A program made the position numbers and the translations under genes. A DNA stretch of 64,000 nucleotides from Melieria omissa (lineage: Eukaryota; Arthropoda; Insecta; Diptera; Ulidiidae), in NCBI GenBank assembly GCA_963971225.1, contig OZ020269.1, positions 44,413,264 to 44,477,263 of the forward strand, given 5' to 3'. The notes under the pieces are model-generated. The model did not search any database and had not been told where the DNA came from. It saw only the letters and a list, made by a program, of their open reading frames with translations. The first letter of the stretch is position 1. Each line of letters begins with the position of its first letter. Shown one piece after another: positions 21,708 through 31,729 of this stretch.

Positions 21708-22780
21708 ATGTCGGCGCAAATGGCAACGAAAATGGAAGCTGCGAATCAAGAAATGGCAGCGAAAATGGAAACTGCGAATCAAGAAATGGCAGTGAAACTG
21801 GAAACTACGAATCAGGAAATTTCAGCAAAAATCGAAACTACGAACCGAGAAGTAGCAGAGAGAATGGAAACCAAGTTTCAGGCAAATTCTACGCGCTTGG
21901 AGCAGAAAGTGGAAGAGATATCGAACAGGATTAATGTGAAAGTTGAGCACCTGGAGACGCGAGACATTTAGACAAACGAGTTGACAGTCTGGAGGATTCG
22001 GTGAACAGAAAAATCGACGAGCGGCTTAGAGAGGTACAGCTGCGAGCAAGGGTGCAGTCGGTTGAGGAAAGTTTTGCCATAGCAGTGCCTACTTATGATG
22101 GTACTACGTCGTTCGACACAATCAAACTACAATTCGATATGGCTGCTTTGGAGAGTCAGTGGGCCGATGTTAGGAAAGGTCGGAGACTGATACTGGCTCT
22201 AAGAGGTCCTGCGGCTGAGGTAATAAAAACAGTTCCGGAAGGTTTGAGAGGTGATTACGAGACCGTCATAAGGACGCTGGCAGCCAAATACAGTGACGAG
22301 CACAACAAAATGCTGTATTATTGCGAGCTGAACAACCGCAGGCAAAGAGCCAACGAGGCGCTGCAGACATATGCAGCAGACATTGACCGGCTCGTACAGT
22401 TGTGTTACCCGAAATTCGGCGCTGATGATCTCGAGATGATGAAGATTGGGTCATTTATTGAAGGTCTTCATGACCCAGAGACATGTCGCAGTTTGTTGAT
22501 GATGGGCAAGCCGACATTTAAAGAGACGGGGACCAGCGCGATGACGTATGAGGCGGCCTGGAGGGGAAGTTTCCGATATTCATCTGCGGAAAGGCATCGA
22601 GCCCAATCTGGACGTGTCACGCAAAGCCAGACAGTGAGCTCGGAGGCACCAGCGGGGCTGCGGGCAGTGTCATCTAGAGTCAGTTGCTGGCGATGTGGCA
22701 AGCAAGGCCACATATCACGGGACTGTCATCTGCGAGAAAAGCGTTCCGGACAACAGACGTCGCCAAGAAGGGCTGCCGCT
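21708..22780 (+). pseudogene. gag of A3, part after the LINE
   Basis: Resumes the coiled coil (MSAQMATKMEAANQEMAAKM and further 11-residue units). A frame change near 21965 follows. From 22001 the frame is open through the capsid block (VPTYDGTTSFDTIKLQFDMA) to the zinc knuckle CWRCGKQGHISRDC at about 22683-22730. It continues straight into integrase-side sequence (next feature). Confidence 0.83.
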
Positions 22781-23047
22781 CTGCCACACCCTTCGTGCAA
22801 AACCGAGCGCAGTCATAATTCGCAAGCCGAAAACGAGGGACGAATTGTGGATGTTCGGTTGATAAGAGTTTTACAGGAGGAAGATTGGCTTGCGGAAAGG
22901 CGACAGAAGGACCAGCGCAAGGATACGGATCTCGCGAAGATCATCAAAGGCAAAGCCCAGAGATTACGGCCGGACTGGCAGGAGATGGCTGGTGAGAGCC
23001 CGATCGCGAAGGCTCACTGGGCACAGTGGCAAAGTCTACGCCTGTAG
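22001..23047 (+). CDS. Gag-Pol deletion fusion frame in A3 (348 codons)
   Basis: A single open frame joins the capsid and zinc knuckle of gag to the spacer between RNase H and integrase. After TSPRRAA it reads ALPHPSCKTERSHNSQ and GRIVDVRLIRVLQEEDWLAE, which align with ALSRRPCK and QIVDVRLVSVMPEEEWSAE of A1. Protease, RT and RNase H are removed without breaking the frame. It stops at the integrase start (AQWQSLRL). The frame may be fortuitous, or it may keep a packaging-competent Gag. Whether it is expressed cannot be seen. Confidence 0.6.
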   Translation: MNRKIDERLREVQLRARVQSVEESFAIAVPTYDGTTSFDTIKLQFDMAALESQWADVRKGRRLILALRGPAAEVIKTVPEGLRGDYETVIRTLAAKYSDEHNKMLYYCELNNRRQRANEALQTYAADIDRLVQLCYPKFGADDLEMMKIGSFIEGLHDPETCRSLLMMGKPTFKETGTSAMTYEAAWRGSFRYSSAERHRAQSGRVTQSQTVSSEAPAGLRAVSSRVSCWRCGKQGHISRDCHLREKRSGQQTSPRRAAALPHPSCKTERSHNSQAENEGRIVDVRLIRVLQEEDWLAERRQKDQRKDTDLAKIIKGKAQRLRPDWQEMAGESPIAKAHWAQWQSLRL

Positions 23048-23107
23048 GATGGCTGCCTAGGGAGAGAGAGAGAGAGCAGGGATGGCAGGACCAGAAAATC
23101 CCTAAAA

Positions 23108-23558
23108 GTGGTCCCAAGAGGCCGAATCGACGATGTCATCGAGGCAAACCATAACGACTCCAGTGGAGGGCACCTAGGCATCGCAAAAACTGTCGCCAAG
23201 ATAAGAAGGCGGTTCTATTGGGTGTTCGGCTGCGAAAGGGCCGAGGAGGAGATCGCGGAGCCGCACTCAACAAGTCGAAAGCAGGTTAACACCGAGCTAC
23301 GGTCTACGGGCTAACCAAGAAGGATTCCAAGAAGGCGATCTGGTAATGCTTTACAACCCGCAGCGGAGGAAAGGTTTGTCTCCAAAACTTCAAACATCAT
23401 GGGAAGGACCGTACCAAGTCGTGACGAAGATTGATGACGTGGTGTACAGGGTTCAACGCTGCGCCAACAGAAACGCCAGGTTGAAAGTAGTCCATTTGGA
23501 GCGCCTGGCGTCTTACTCCGGCGGAGCCTCGGTACTTGTTCGGGACGAACAAGTCTAA
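23108..23558 (+). pseudogene. Integrase remnants of A3
   Basis: Two pieces of integrase separated by a deletion. The first (23108-23240) is the start of the zinc module (HNDSSGGHLGIAKTVAKIRR). The second (about 23330-23558) is the C-terminal end, GDLVMLYNPQRRKGLSPKL through the GPY/F-type block to VRDEQV. The whole DDE catalytic core is missing. Confidence 0.82.
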
Positions 23559-23569
23559 GTGATGGGCAG

Positions 23570-23965
23570 TGAAACGAAAAGGCACTTTGTGCTGTGCATG
23601 AACGCTTTTGCAAGCATACTTTTAGGCATGCACTGTGAAGTACGGCAAACTGGTATAATTCGCTTGGTATAGTCCGATATGGCAAGGTTCGCGAGAAATG
23701 AACCGTGTGAGAATGGTCGAGCATTTTCCAATTGGAAGTTGCAAGAAACTTCGGCGCGATAAGAAAACTGGTATAAAAGCAGCAGTGTGCAGCGCAATGG
23801 GTCGAGTCTGTGTTGAGCAAGCAAAGTGGTAACAAGTGTAGATACAAGCGAAGTGTGAATCTGTAAATAAAGTGATTGTTGATTTTTGCTGAGTAATTGA
23901 AGTTGTTTTATTTTCAAATACAATCAAAACGAACCGTCGATAACGAACTGTGGAATTTCGTAACA
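23570..23965 (+). repeat. A3 3' LTR
   Basis: 396 bp, very similar to the 5' copy, starting TGAAACGAAAAGGC after GTGATGGGCAG and ending GTAACA. TATAAAA near 23772. The few differences between the two LTRs suggest an insertion younger than A1. Confidence 0.9.
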
Positions 23966-24147
23966 ATATTAATAAATAAAAATAATCAATAAAATAAAAT
24001 AGATAAATTAAGATTAAGTAAATTAATTATTAATAAGAAAATATAACTCAAAGTTCTTTTAAGAAATTCCCTTTTTTTATTTAAATTAATACTTATAAGT
24101 TTAAATTCATCTTTTCAATAATTAATTTCAATAAAGTTTATAAATAT
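23966..24147. other. AT-rich spacer between A3 and A4
   Basis: Continuation of the AT-rich stretch seen left of A3; nothing coding. It ends in the ATAT preceding A4. Confidence 0.5.
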
Positions 24148-24593
24148 TGTAATGATAAGGCAGTCTGTCGCTGTGCAAAGCAACCCTGCCGCTACGTGCC
24201 GTGCTATAATCCAATCTGGCAACGACGGCCGCGATAGCAACTTTTAGTCCAATCTGGCAACGACGGCCGCGATAATAACTTTTAGTCCAACCTGGCAATG
24301 ATGGAAACTTTTAGTCCACTCCGGAATGTGCGGGAACGACCTGTGCGATGGCCTGGCAGGTATAAAAGGCAGCCGGATGCGGCGCAGCGAGTCAGTCTGG
24401 TTTTGACAAGGGAAGTTGCCACACGGAGTAATTAAGCAAATACTTAAGTGTACGAACAGTAAAGTGTAAACTGTGAATAATAAAGTCACTGTTGGTTTTT
24501 AATTGGCTGCGTTCGAATAAACAAAGTTGTTTCATTTTCAAATTGCACAATCCAGTGATACGTAACAGCCCACTAGAACTAGCATTCGTAACA
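24148..24593 (+). repeat. A4 5' LTR
   Basis: 446 bp, TGTAATGATAAGGCAG to GTAACA, TATAAAAGG near 24360, AATAAAG near 24478. It shares the GTACGAACAGTAAAGTG block with the A1 5' LTR. Confidence 0.9.
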
Positions 24594-24767
24594 TTTGGTG
24601 TCAGAAGTGGGATTGTGGAAAATTGAAAATAAATAAAATTATAAAAGCACGGACATGGTTAAACTCGAGCTGCTGAAGGTAGAGCAGTTGAAGAAGGAGC
24701 TGGCTGTCTGGAATTTGCCGACTGCTGGCGGAAAAGTGGAGTTGCAGCTGCGCTTGCGAGAGCCGTG
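24148..24767 (+). mobile_element. Ty3/gypsy copy A4, 5' LTR and gag start only
   Basis: The LTR (24148-24593), primer site (24596) and first 113 bases of gag (from 24655, SAP-like module) match A1 and A2. Homology ends abruptly after GAGAGCCGTGTG, at about 24767, where a minus-strand gypsy integrase begins. The left flank is ATAT. No continuation of A4 is visible to the right of the inverted element. Confidence 0.87.
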
Positions 24768-27310
24768 TGTTCTCAATGTTGTGTTGCAGCTTAGTGCAAC
24801 GGGCAATTTCGGTAAGAGTGCTGTGGAACCGTTTCACTTGACCGTTTGTCGTACTATGGAATGGGGGTGTCGTGAATACCTTGATGCCAAAATGGTCTCT
24901 CAGCATGTTCTTAATTGTTTCTGATTTTAGGTATCGCTCGTTATCGCACACTATTGTTTCGGTATCTTTATAAATATTAAGGATTTCCAGCAATGGTTCC
25001 TTTATATCTATTGTTGCTCGGGTTTTAATCGGGATTACAATGGCGAATTTTGAGAACTTATCTATTGAGGTCAGAAAGTGTTGTCTGTCTGTTGAATAAA
25101 TATCTACGTGTAGTGCCTGCCCTGGACGCGTGGGTATTGGTGTCTCTCCCACTTCAGGTTTTGGAGGATGCCTTTGATACTTCGCCTCCAGACATACCTT
25201 ACAACTTGACACTATTTCCTTCAGCATTCGTCGCATTCTTGGGAAATAGTAGTCGCGTAATACCTGCTGCACATTCTCTCGTGCGGATCGATGCACTCGG
25301 TTGTGTTCCGTCTCCAGAATTTCCTTCTGGTCTTCGCCGTTGAAGATGTCCACAACTTGTCCTGAGGCTCTCACGAATTTTACTGATGGGAAGGAGTTTT
25401 TCAAGTTATTTTGAATTTTTACCAGAGTGGGTAGGTCGCAATGCAGTGCGTTCACCACATTTGGGTTTACGCACTGTTTGATGGAATTTAGTAGGTCGTG
25501 TATAGTACAGTAAACAATAGTGTGCCGTGACCGCGATTTAAACAATGTCGTCAGAGTTCGTGAGGGCGTTGACCCCTCTTGCAGAATCAATTGGTTTCTG
25601 AAACAGTTGATAGGATTCACGACTGTCCTTATCACCTCCGTTGACGACTCCTCACTATGCGCAGTGGCAGTCTCGTCCAACGCGTTGATGTGCTGCCTCG
25701 ACAGGGCGTCAGCGACATAATTCTCCTTACCGGGTTTGTAGTAAAATTCGGAAGAAAATTCCTCTATGAACGCCTTCCACCTCTTAATCTTTGAGTTCGG
25801 GTTTCTGTCAGAGATGGCGAATGTCAAGGGTTGGTGGTCCGTAAAGATTTTAAGCTTCCTGACACCATACAGGTAATTCCGCAATTTCTGTAACGCCCAC
25901 ACGATTGCCAGAAGCTCTCTCTCGTTCGTGGCATAATGTTCTTCAGTCGATGAGAGAGTTCGCGAAATCATTATCGGCTTTCCCCCTTGAGATAGGACGG
26001 CCCCTATTGCATGAGAGGACGCGTCTGTCGTTAGCTCAAAAGGTTTGTCAAAGTTCGGGTAGAGGAGGAGCACGTCTTCGGATGCTAGCATTTCTTTGAT
26101 TCGATTGAATGCTGATATTGCATCTTCATCAAGGATTATTGGCACATTTTTTGATTTATTTTTGCCGACGTTACCATTTTCGCCCCGCAAGTACCTAGTA
26201 AGAGGTTTTGCTAACAAGGTGTAGTCCCTAACGAAACGTCTGTAATATCCTGCAAGGCCAAAAAAGGATCTTAGCCCATGAAGAGTTCCCGGAATCTGAT
26301 AATTCAAGATAGCATGAACCTTTTCAGGGCACGTTTTTATCCCTTCTCTTGACACTACAAACCCCAAAAACTCGACTTCGTGTTTGAAGAACCTGGATTT
26401 CTCCAGCGAAACGCGCATGTTTGCCTCGTAGAGTCTTGCAAGGACCCTATTGATGTCTCGGAGGTGCTGTTCCTTTGTCCCGGAAAATATAATCACATCG
26501 TCAATATAGACGTGGCAACAGCCACCAATTTCGTCCCTAAGAACGTCGTCTATCGCTCTTTGGAAAATGCTTGGGGCATTTTTGAGTCCGAAGGGAAGCC
26601 GGCAGAACTCGTATTTCCCGTTATTCACGGAAAAAGCCGTTTTTTCCCTATCTTTCTCAGCCAATCTTATCTGATGAAATCCCGATTTTAGATCTAGCGT
26701 GGTAAAGTAGGATGACTGCCCAAGATTTGCCAATATGACTGATTTGTCCGGAATCGGATAACTGTCGTTAATAGTCTTCTCATTAAGTTTCCTAAAATCA
26801 ACGACAAGTCGCATTTTCCGTTTTCCGTCCTCTCCGATACCTTTTTTATCGACCACCCACAGGGGATTATTATAGGGTGACCGCGAAGGCCGAATAATCC
26901 CATTGCTGAGGAGATCTTTTATTTCTTTATTTACAAATTCAGATGCCGCCATTGGATACGGGTAGGCCCTCGAATAAACGGGTTCATTGTCACTGGTCCG
27001 AATAGTTGCCACTACCTTAGTGTTGTATGGCAACGCCTCCTTTGGATCAGCGAATACCTTGGATTGGCTCTTTACCATGGCTGAGAATTTTTCACTAAGC
27101 TCTGAAGGGACGCTGTCATCATCAATTGTTATGTGGTTTATGGGTATTTTACCGGAATAGAGGTAGAGCAACTTTTCTTGACCATTATCATGGCATAGGA
27201 TACCTTTTTTAACGTCAAGTCTGGCATTAATTTCGAGTAGGAGGTCAAAACCTATTATTCCGTCGAATGTGTCAAGTTGTGGTAGGATAACAATTTATTG
27301 AAAACATTTA
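24768..27310 (-). pseudogene. pol of the minus-strand gypsy element (protease end, RT, RNase H, integrase)
   Basis: A long open frame. It has FDGIIGFDLLLEINARLD (protease end), LWVVDKKGIGEDGKRKMRLV and VVDFRKLNEKTINDSYPIPD, LPFGLKNAPSIFQRAID, and CHVYIDDVIIFS (catalytic YIDD). RNase H follows (LTTDASSHAIGAVLSQGGKP, FTDHQPLTFAIS, YVADALSRQH), then integrase (HRSARENVQQVLRDYYFPRM, CKVCLEAKYQRHP, LHVDIYSTD, IVCDNERYLKS). It is closest in style to gypsy/errantivirus-type pol. The catalytic Glu region reads GQVKRFHST, so the conserved Glu is Lys here, and the frame then runs into the antisense of A4 gag. About 855 codons are open. Confidence 0.88.
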
Positions 27311-27543
27311 TCCAGCACTCCAAGGAAGCCTCAGTTTCTCCATGTATTGATTTAACTAAATATGGGGTCCTTGTAGGTTTTACTGATTTTAATAGGCCTA
27401 AATTTTTCACATAGTTCCTGGATGCCCAGTATCAATCAGAAATTTTGATTCCATCCCCCCTAGTGTCCTGCAGATGTAAGGCAAGAGGGATTCCCCCCTA
27501 AAAAATTCACTTCGTCTGCTACCCCGGGAACCTCTTCCGCATC
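27310..27543 (-). pseudogene. Broken protease start of the minus-strand gypsy element
   Basis: Contains ESKFLIDTG, the aspartic protease active site, at about 27440-27470, but an extra base right after DTG puts the rest (NYVKNLGLLKSVKP) in another frame and adds a stop. It links gag to pol. Confidence 0.75.
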
Positions 27544-28766
27544 CTAGTCCTCGCAATCGGGATTCCTGCCAAAATCGTCGTAGCTCGCGCCGTAATCCAG
27601 ATAATCTTCGCTCGAGGCGTCTTCCTCTTCAAGCTCAGGACATTGGGTCAGGTGGTTGATTCTTTGTAATTTCGGTAGAGGCCGTTGGTCCGAGCTCAGT
27701 TGTCTTTTAGCCGGTCTGGGCTCTTGGGCAAATCCGGGAAGCACTGATCTATTGGGATTTGTATTGGGGGTATGTCTGTTGGAGCCCGTTAATGGGTTAC
27801 GCTCAAAGGGCGTTCTTGGAAATTGGTTAGAAAATCTGTTAGAGGCGGTACGTGGCTGATTGTAAAGGGCTGGTATGGCCGGTCTGTTCTGGATGAAACG
27901 GGAAGTTGAAGCGTCAACCTGCATTGGAATAGGTCTGCTCTGGTACGGAGTCGGAGGGGTGGCCCGCTTATAATGCGGGGAATTATACTGGTACTGACGA
28001 TCATTATGTGCGGCGAATGAATTTGCAAAACTAACACACTGGTGGTTAGACTCGAGCTCCTGCGCAAGCGCCAGGGCCGATGGCATATCAGTAGGCCCAG
28101 ACGAAAAAAGGATGTCGCACAATGGCTTGTGGAGTCCGGATATGAAAATCCGGAGCGCATCCAGCCTACATTTCTGACTTAAGGTCTTAATGAGGTCCGC
28201 GTTACCCTCATTTGCCATAATTGTTTTATTGATCAGAAGCGTCAATTTTTTTCTACTTCGTCGTAGAACTGCACGATTGACATTTTTCCCTGCCTAAGGA
28301 TCGCCATCTCCTGTTCAATTAAATGCGCTGGTTTCTTGTCGGCGTAAGTGAAGTCCACTCTGGCTATTATGGCCTTAAAATTCAGTACAGTGTTAATCGA
28401 GGATAATATCAAGTCGGCCTGCCCGATAATTTTATTTCTTATAATGGCTACCGGTTGGTAGTGTTTGGAGCTTCCCTCGTAATTTTGAAACAATCTGTAA
28501 GCCGTGAAGGCAGCCTGTCTCCAGGAAACGTACCGAGACTGGCTACCGTCAAACTCGGGCAATGACTTAATCATATCAAGTGATTCGTCACATTTTACGG
28601 TGGGATCAATGGATACCTCCCTGTATTCAACTACCGCGGGCGGTGCCTCCAGCAAGCTAAGCCTACGCATCAAGTCTTCCACCGTAGTCTGAAAGCTCTG
28701 CTTGGTTTGTTCCACGGCCGTTTTGACGGCGGAGCTCAGGATAGCCCGTATGGTTTGATCGTCCAT
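27544..28766 (-). pseudogene. gag of the minus-strand gypsy element
   Basis: Starts MDDQTIRAILSSAVKTAVEQ at 28766. A capsid-like helical part follows (MIKSLPEFDGSQSRYVSWRQ, PAHLIEQEMAILRQGKMSI). A 1-bp change in an A-run near 28245 shifts the frame. The second half is proline-, asparagine- and arginine-rich and ends EDYLDYGASYDDFGRNPDC at 27544. There is no zinc knuckle, which fits gypsy-lineage gag proteins. Confidence 0.83.
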
Positions 28767-28769
28767 TTT

Positions 28770-29739
28770 CTAGCGAAGGGATTCTCTACACAAGTTTTCG
28801 CAAGGGTTTGCTAAAATAACTTTGCCCCTTTTTTATTTAACAAAGGAAAGTTTATTATTCACCGACTTCCTTTAATTAAAAGGGTATGACACGGCTGGTT
28901 TTAGATTCCAAAAAGTATTACAACCTCTTGACTATGCTTGTACGCGTAAGCGAAGTTTTACAAGGTTTTTAATTGTTATAAATCTCCGCAAAATTTTCTT
29001 ATTAGTAAAATGGGGACCATGCAACATAAGCTTTTCAGGAACTAGTCCGACCTCAAGTGGTTTCTTTAAAAAAAGTTATTTTAATTTTAACGTTCTTTTA
29101 ATCTGGAGGGTCCGGTCAACTCCTGAGTTGGCTACGGATTCGCAGATTTGAACTTGTTTATACCCTTATATCAAAGGTTCAAATTTGTTTGTTTTATCGT
29201 TTTACGCAATTTTATTCAGTCCCTTTTTGCGAAGCTTACTTCTACTTACAATTTGCAAAACAATTTTATTTTACATTATAATATTCTAACTCTAACAGAT
29301 TCACTTATCCTGTACTCAATAATCTTACAGTACTCCTGCTGCTGCCATGTCTGCTGCTGTAGGTTGCTGTCCCTCGTTGGCAACGCCTCGGCTTGGCGTG
29401 CAGAGCCTTAAACATTTTTTAACACTTTTTCAAACTTTTAAACTTCAAATTGTCTTTTTATAAAGATTTCTGTTTTGGGTCCTTTTTTTAAATTAGCCAC
29501 TCCTTGTACGGGTTTTCCCTGTCTTTCTTTGCTTTTCTCACTAAACCCTTTTGGTTTATTTTAATTTTTGTCCAACCTTTTTCCTTTATAAGGAATTTTA
29601 ATTATTAATTAATTATAAGTTCTGTTGTTACGATTTTCAGTTCATATTTTATTTTTTAATATTTTTGCACTTAATTGTCGTGGGATCAGCCTTCGGCCAC
29701 GTTCGTACGCGTAATCCTTCTATAAGGATTTTTTCGTGG
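28770..29739 (-). other. Untranslated leader of the minus-strand gypsy element
   Basis: About 1 kb between the primer site and the gag start, AT-rich, with no convincing coding sequence on either strand. In this lineage the leader would carry packaging signals, but none can be recognised by eye. Confidence 0.5.
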
Positions 29740-29756
29740 CCCCACGTTGGGTGCCA
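29740..29756 (-). promoter_or_regulatory. tRNA-Lys-type primer-binding site
   Basis: On the minus strand TGGCACCCAACGTGGGG. The well-known gypsy-type tRNA-Lys site differs at one position (TGGCGCCCAACG). Confidence 0.8.
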
Positions 29757-30340
29757 CTTAAACCAATCGCGTTTTTTAGGCACTATGTGCCTTTTTTATT
29801 ACTTTATTTATTCGCTTAGGTGCTATGCACCTTTACACTAATTCTTAACGTCTAAACTAAAATATAAGTGCTACGGTCCAGCTTAGCTAAAATGCTAAGT
29901 CAACGGCTGGCCGTAGCTTTCTTTTTTGTGGTTGGTCACCGCAAGCCGAAATCTAACGCCGCCCAAAAGACAAACGGCGAAAAGTCACGTACTTGCGCAA
30001 CGACGTAGCAGACGCTCAGCATTCCGTTCCCACGGAATTTGTCGCTGACGTCGACGGTTTAGCACAGGTTTCGGCGCTGGTGCTGACTTATATTTAATTT
30101 CGGAAATCGTGTTTTAGTGCGTTTCTTTAAAATTTCATACCCTTATTTACATACGAGAATTTACTTAATCATTTATGTTGTGGTGTACAAGTTATCACAA
30201 ACACGTCCCTTGTTGTTTTACAATACAAATAAACCAGAACATTTTGGAAACTTTTTTCAGGATGAGATTCGCGGTAGGATTTTGGGACCATCCGAGTGCA
30301 GTACAGCTTTAGTATTGTTATAGGTATTCCCCATTACTTT
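29757..30340 (-). repeat. 5' LTR of the minus-strand gypsy element (outer end approximate)
   Basis: The inner boundary is set by the primer site. On the minus strand it has an ATATAAGT promoter-like box near 30088 and AATAAA near 29805. The outer end cannot be fixed because the second LTR is missing; AGTAATG at about 30340 is a candidate start. Confidence 0.5.
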
Positions 30341-30524
30341 TTGAGTTAGTTCATACCAAGATTATATTCATGTAAGTTCGCACACTTTCAGCTCGAAACT
30401 ACCAGGAAATTAATTGTGAGGGTATACTCTCTATCTAAATTTATGTCAATTTGCTAAATTGTAGTGAAAGTGTCAATTTCGATTGTTATATAAGTTGTTT
30501 ATAAATGGAGGAAGGACTCTTATA

Positions 30525-31042
30525 CTACATGGGCTGAAAAGTCTTTGGCCTGACATAGAGATGGCGCCAAAAATTAAGAATTATTGTGTTGTACATGGAA
30601 AACCATCCTTAACTTAGATTCTGTCAAAGTTTCATGACATTTGGTTGACTCGTTTTCAAGTTATTGCTTTCGAAGTGACGCTACCTCTGAATTGTTGTAA
30701 ACAATGGAAAAAAGTGAATTTCGTGTTTTGATAAAACATTGCTATTTGATGGGCAAAAATACAGTGGAAACAAAAGCATGGCTTGATAAATGTTATAATA
30801 CATCTGTATTTTTGCCCATCAAATAGCAATGTTTTATCAAAACACGAAATTCACTTTTTCCATTGTTTACAACAATTCAGAGGTAGCGTCACTTCGAAAG
30901 CAATAACTTGAAAACGAGTCAACCAAATGTCATGAAACTTTGACAGAATCTAAGTTAAGGATGGTTTTCCATGTACAACACAATAATTCTTAATTTTTGG
31001 CGCCATCTCTATGTCAGGCCACAGACTTTTCAGCCCATGTAG
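30525..31042. mobile_element. Mariner-derived hairpin element
   Basis: Two arms of about 240 bp, nearly perfect inverted copies, separated by a loop of about 45 bp. Ends are CTACATGGGCTGAAAAGTC and its inverse, flanked by TA (30523-30524 and 31043-31044). Each arm contains the 5' end of a mariner transposase: ATGGAAAAAAGTGAATTTCG reads MEKSEFRVLIKHCYLMGKNT, continuing through the loop as VETKAWLDKCY. So it is two head-to-head copies of a mariner 5' end. It sits in a repeat of which another copy lies near 38240-38390. Confidence 0.88.
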
Positions 31043-31044
31043 TA

Positions 31045-31206
31045 TCTGTTCGGTCGAAGAGTGGACTAAGGTTCGAGGAAGCGGTAGGGGGTGTCCCCCA
31101 TATACTCCCCTTGAAAGGAAAACCGTCGGAAATGTATAGTTGTTTTTTTACCTTCGAAACGAGAAAAATTGTCGTTCCCAGCCGATTAGGGGGAAAGATT
31201 CAGTAA
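31045..31206. repeat. Repeat with a partner near 38240-38390
   Basis: TGTTCGGTCGAAG, a GGGGTGTCCCCCATATACTCC block, TTGAAAGGAAAACCGTCG and a TTTTACCTTCGAA block recur in the same order at 38258-38370. The hairpin element split the left-hand copy. Confidence 0.55.
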
Positions 31207-31729
31207 AATCAGCACTGTTTCAGAATCCGAATTGGATTCAAATCGAAATGTAATCCGATTCCGATTTGAGGAGGTGTTCTACAATCCGAACGGAACCGTC
31301 ACATTCGAAGTATTTCGATTCCGATTGTTAGCAAATTAAACAAACCTCCAATCAGCTGTTTGCTTGAAATGTTTAAATGAAAAAGTCAATTGTAAAAATT
31401 TGTGAAATTTGTTATTTTATTAAATGATTTCGGTTATTTTATTGGTAGTGTTGCTTGAGAACGAGCAGTCCGCCGTTGAAAAAGTGAAGCCCAGAATTTA
31501 GCGAGAGCACAGCAATCCGATGAAATTGCCAGATTCTTGGTAACTAGTACAAGTTATTTCAGTTATGTTCAAAATTTCTTATTTAAGGTTTATTGCTTAG
31601 TAACGCTTCTTTCTTCTTTATGCTTCTTTAAAGGTCCCACGCCGCTAAAGCTTCTCTTCTATTATGCGCCAGCTTCCTTCTCACCTCACTCTTCCAATCA
31701 ACCCAGGCCTATGATTTATGATATTTTAA

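Larger units (their letters stand above)
16063..23965 (+). mobile_element. Ty3/gypsy copy A3, internally deleted, with a different LTR and a LINE insertion
   Basis: Two 396-bp LTRs (TGAAACGAAAA...ACA) flank a body whose primer site, gag and integrase end clearly match A1 and A2. It is flanked by ATAT (16059-16062 and 23966-23969). Protease, RT, RNase H and most of integrase are missing. An R1-like LINE interrupts gag at 16853-21686. Without the LINE the element is about 3.1 kb, so it is a non-autonomous derivative. Confidence 0.9.
24768..30340 (-). mobile_element. Gypsy-lineage LTR retrotransposon, minus strand, 3' truncated
   Basis: Read on the minus strand it has an LTR (29757 to about 30340), a primer site TGGCACCCAACGTGGGG at 29740-29756 (complementary to tRNA-Lys, as used by insect gypsy and its relatives), a 1-kb leader, gag and pol. 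It is cut inside integrase at about 24768, where it abuts A4. Any env region and the second LTR are lost. Frameshifts lie in gag and protease. Confidence 0.85.

Noticed and set aside
24601..24767. C-terminal end of the 856-codon minus-strand frame
   Set aside because: The last part is antisense A4 leader and gag, reached only because the junction happens to keep the frame open. It is not integrase.
30117..30323. Plus-strand open frame of 68 codons
   Set aside because: Lies within the presumed LTR of the minus-strand gypsy; AT-rich, no domain.
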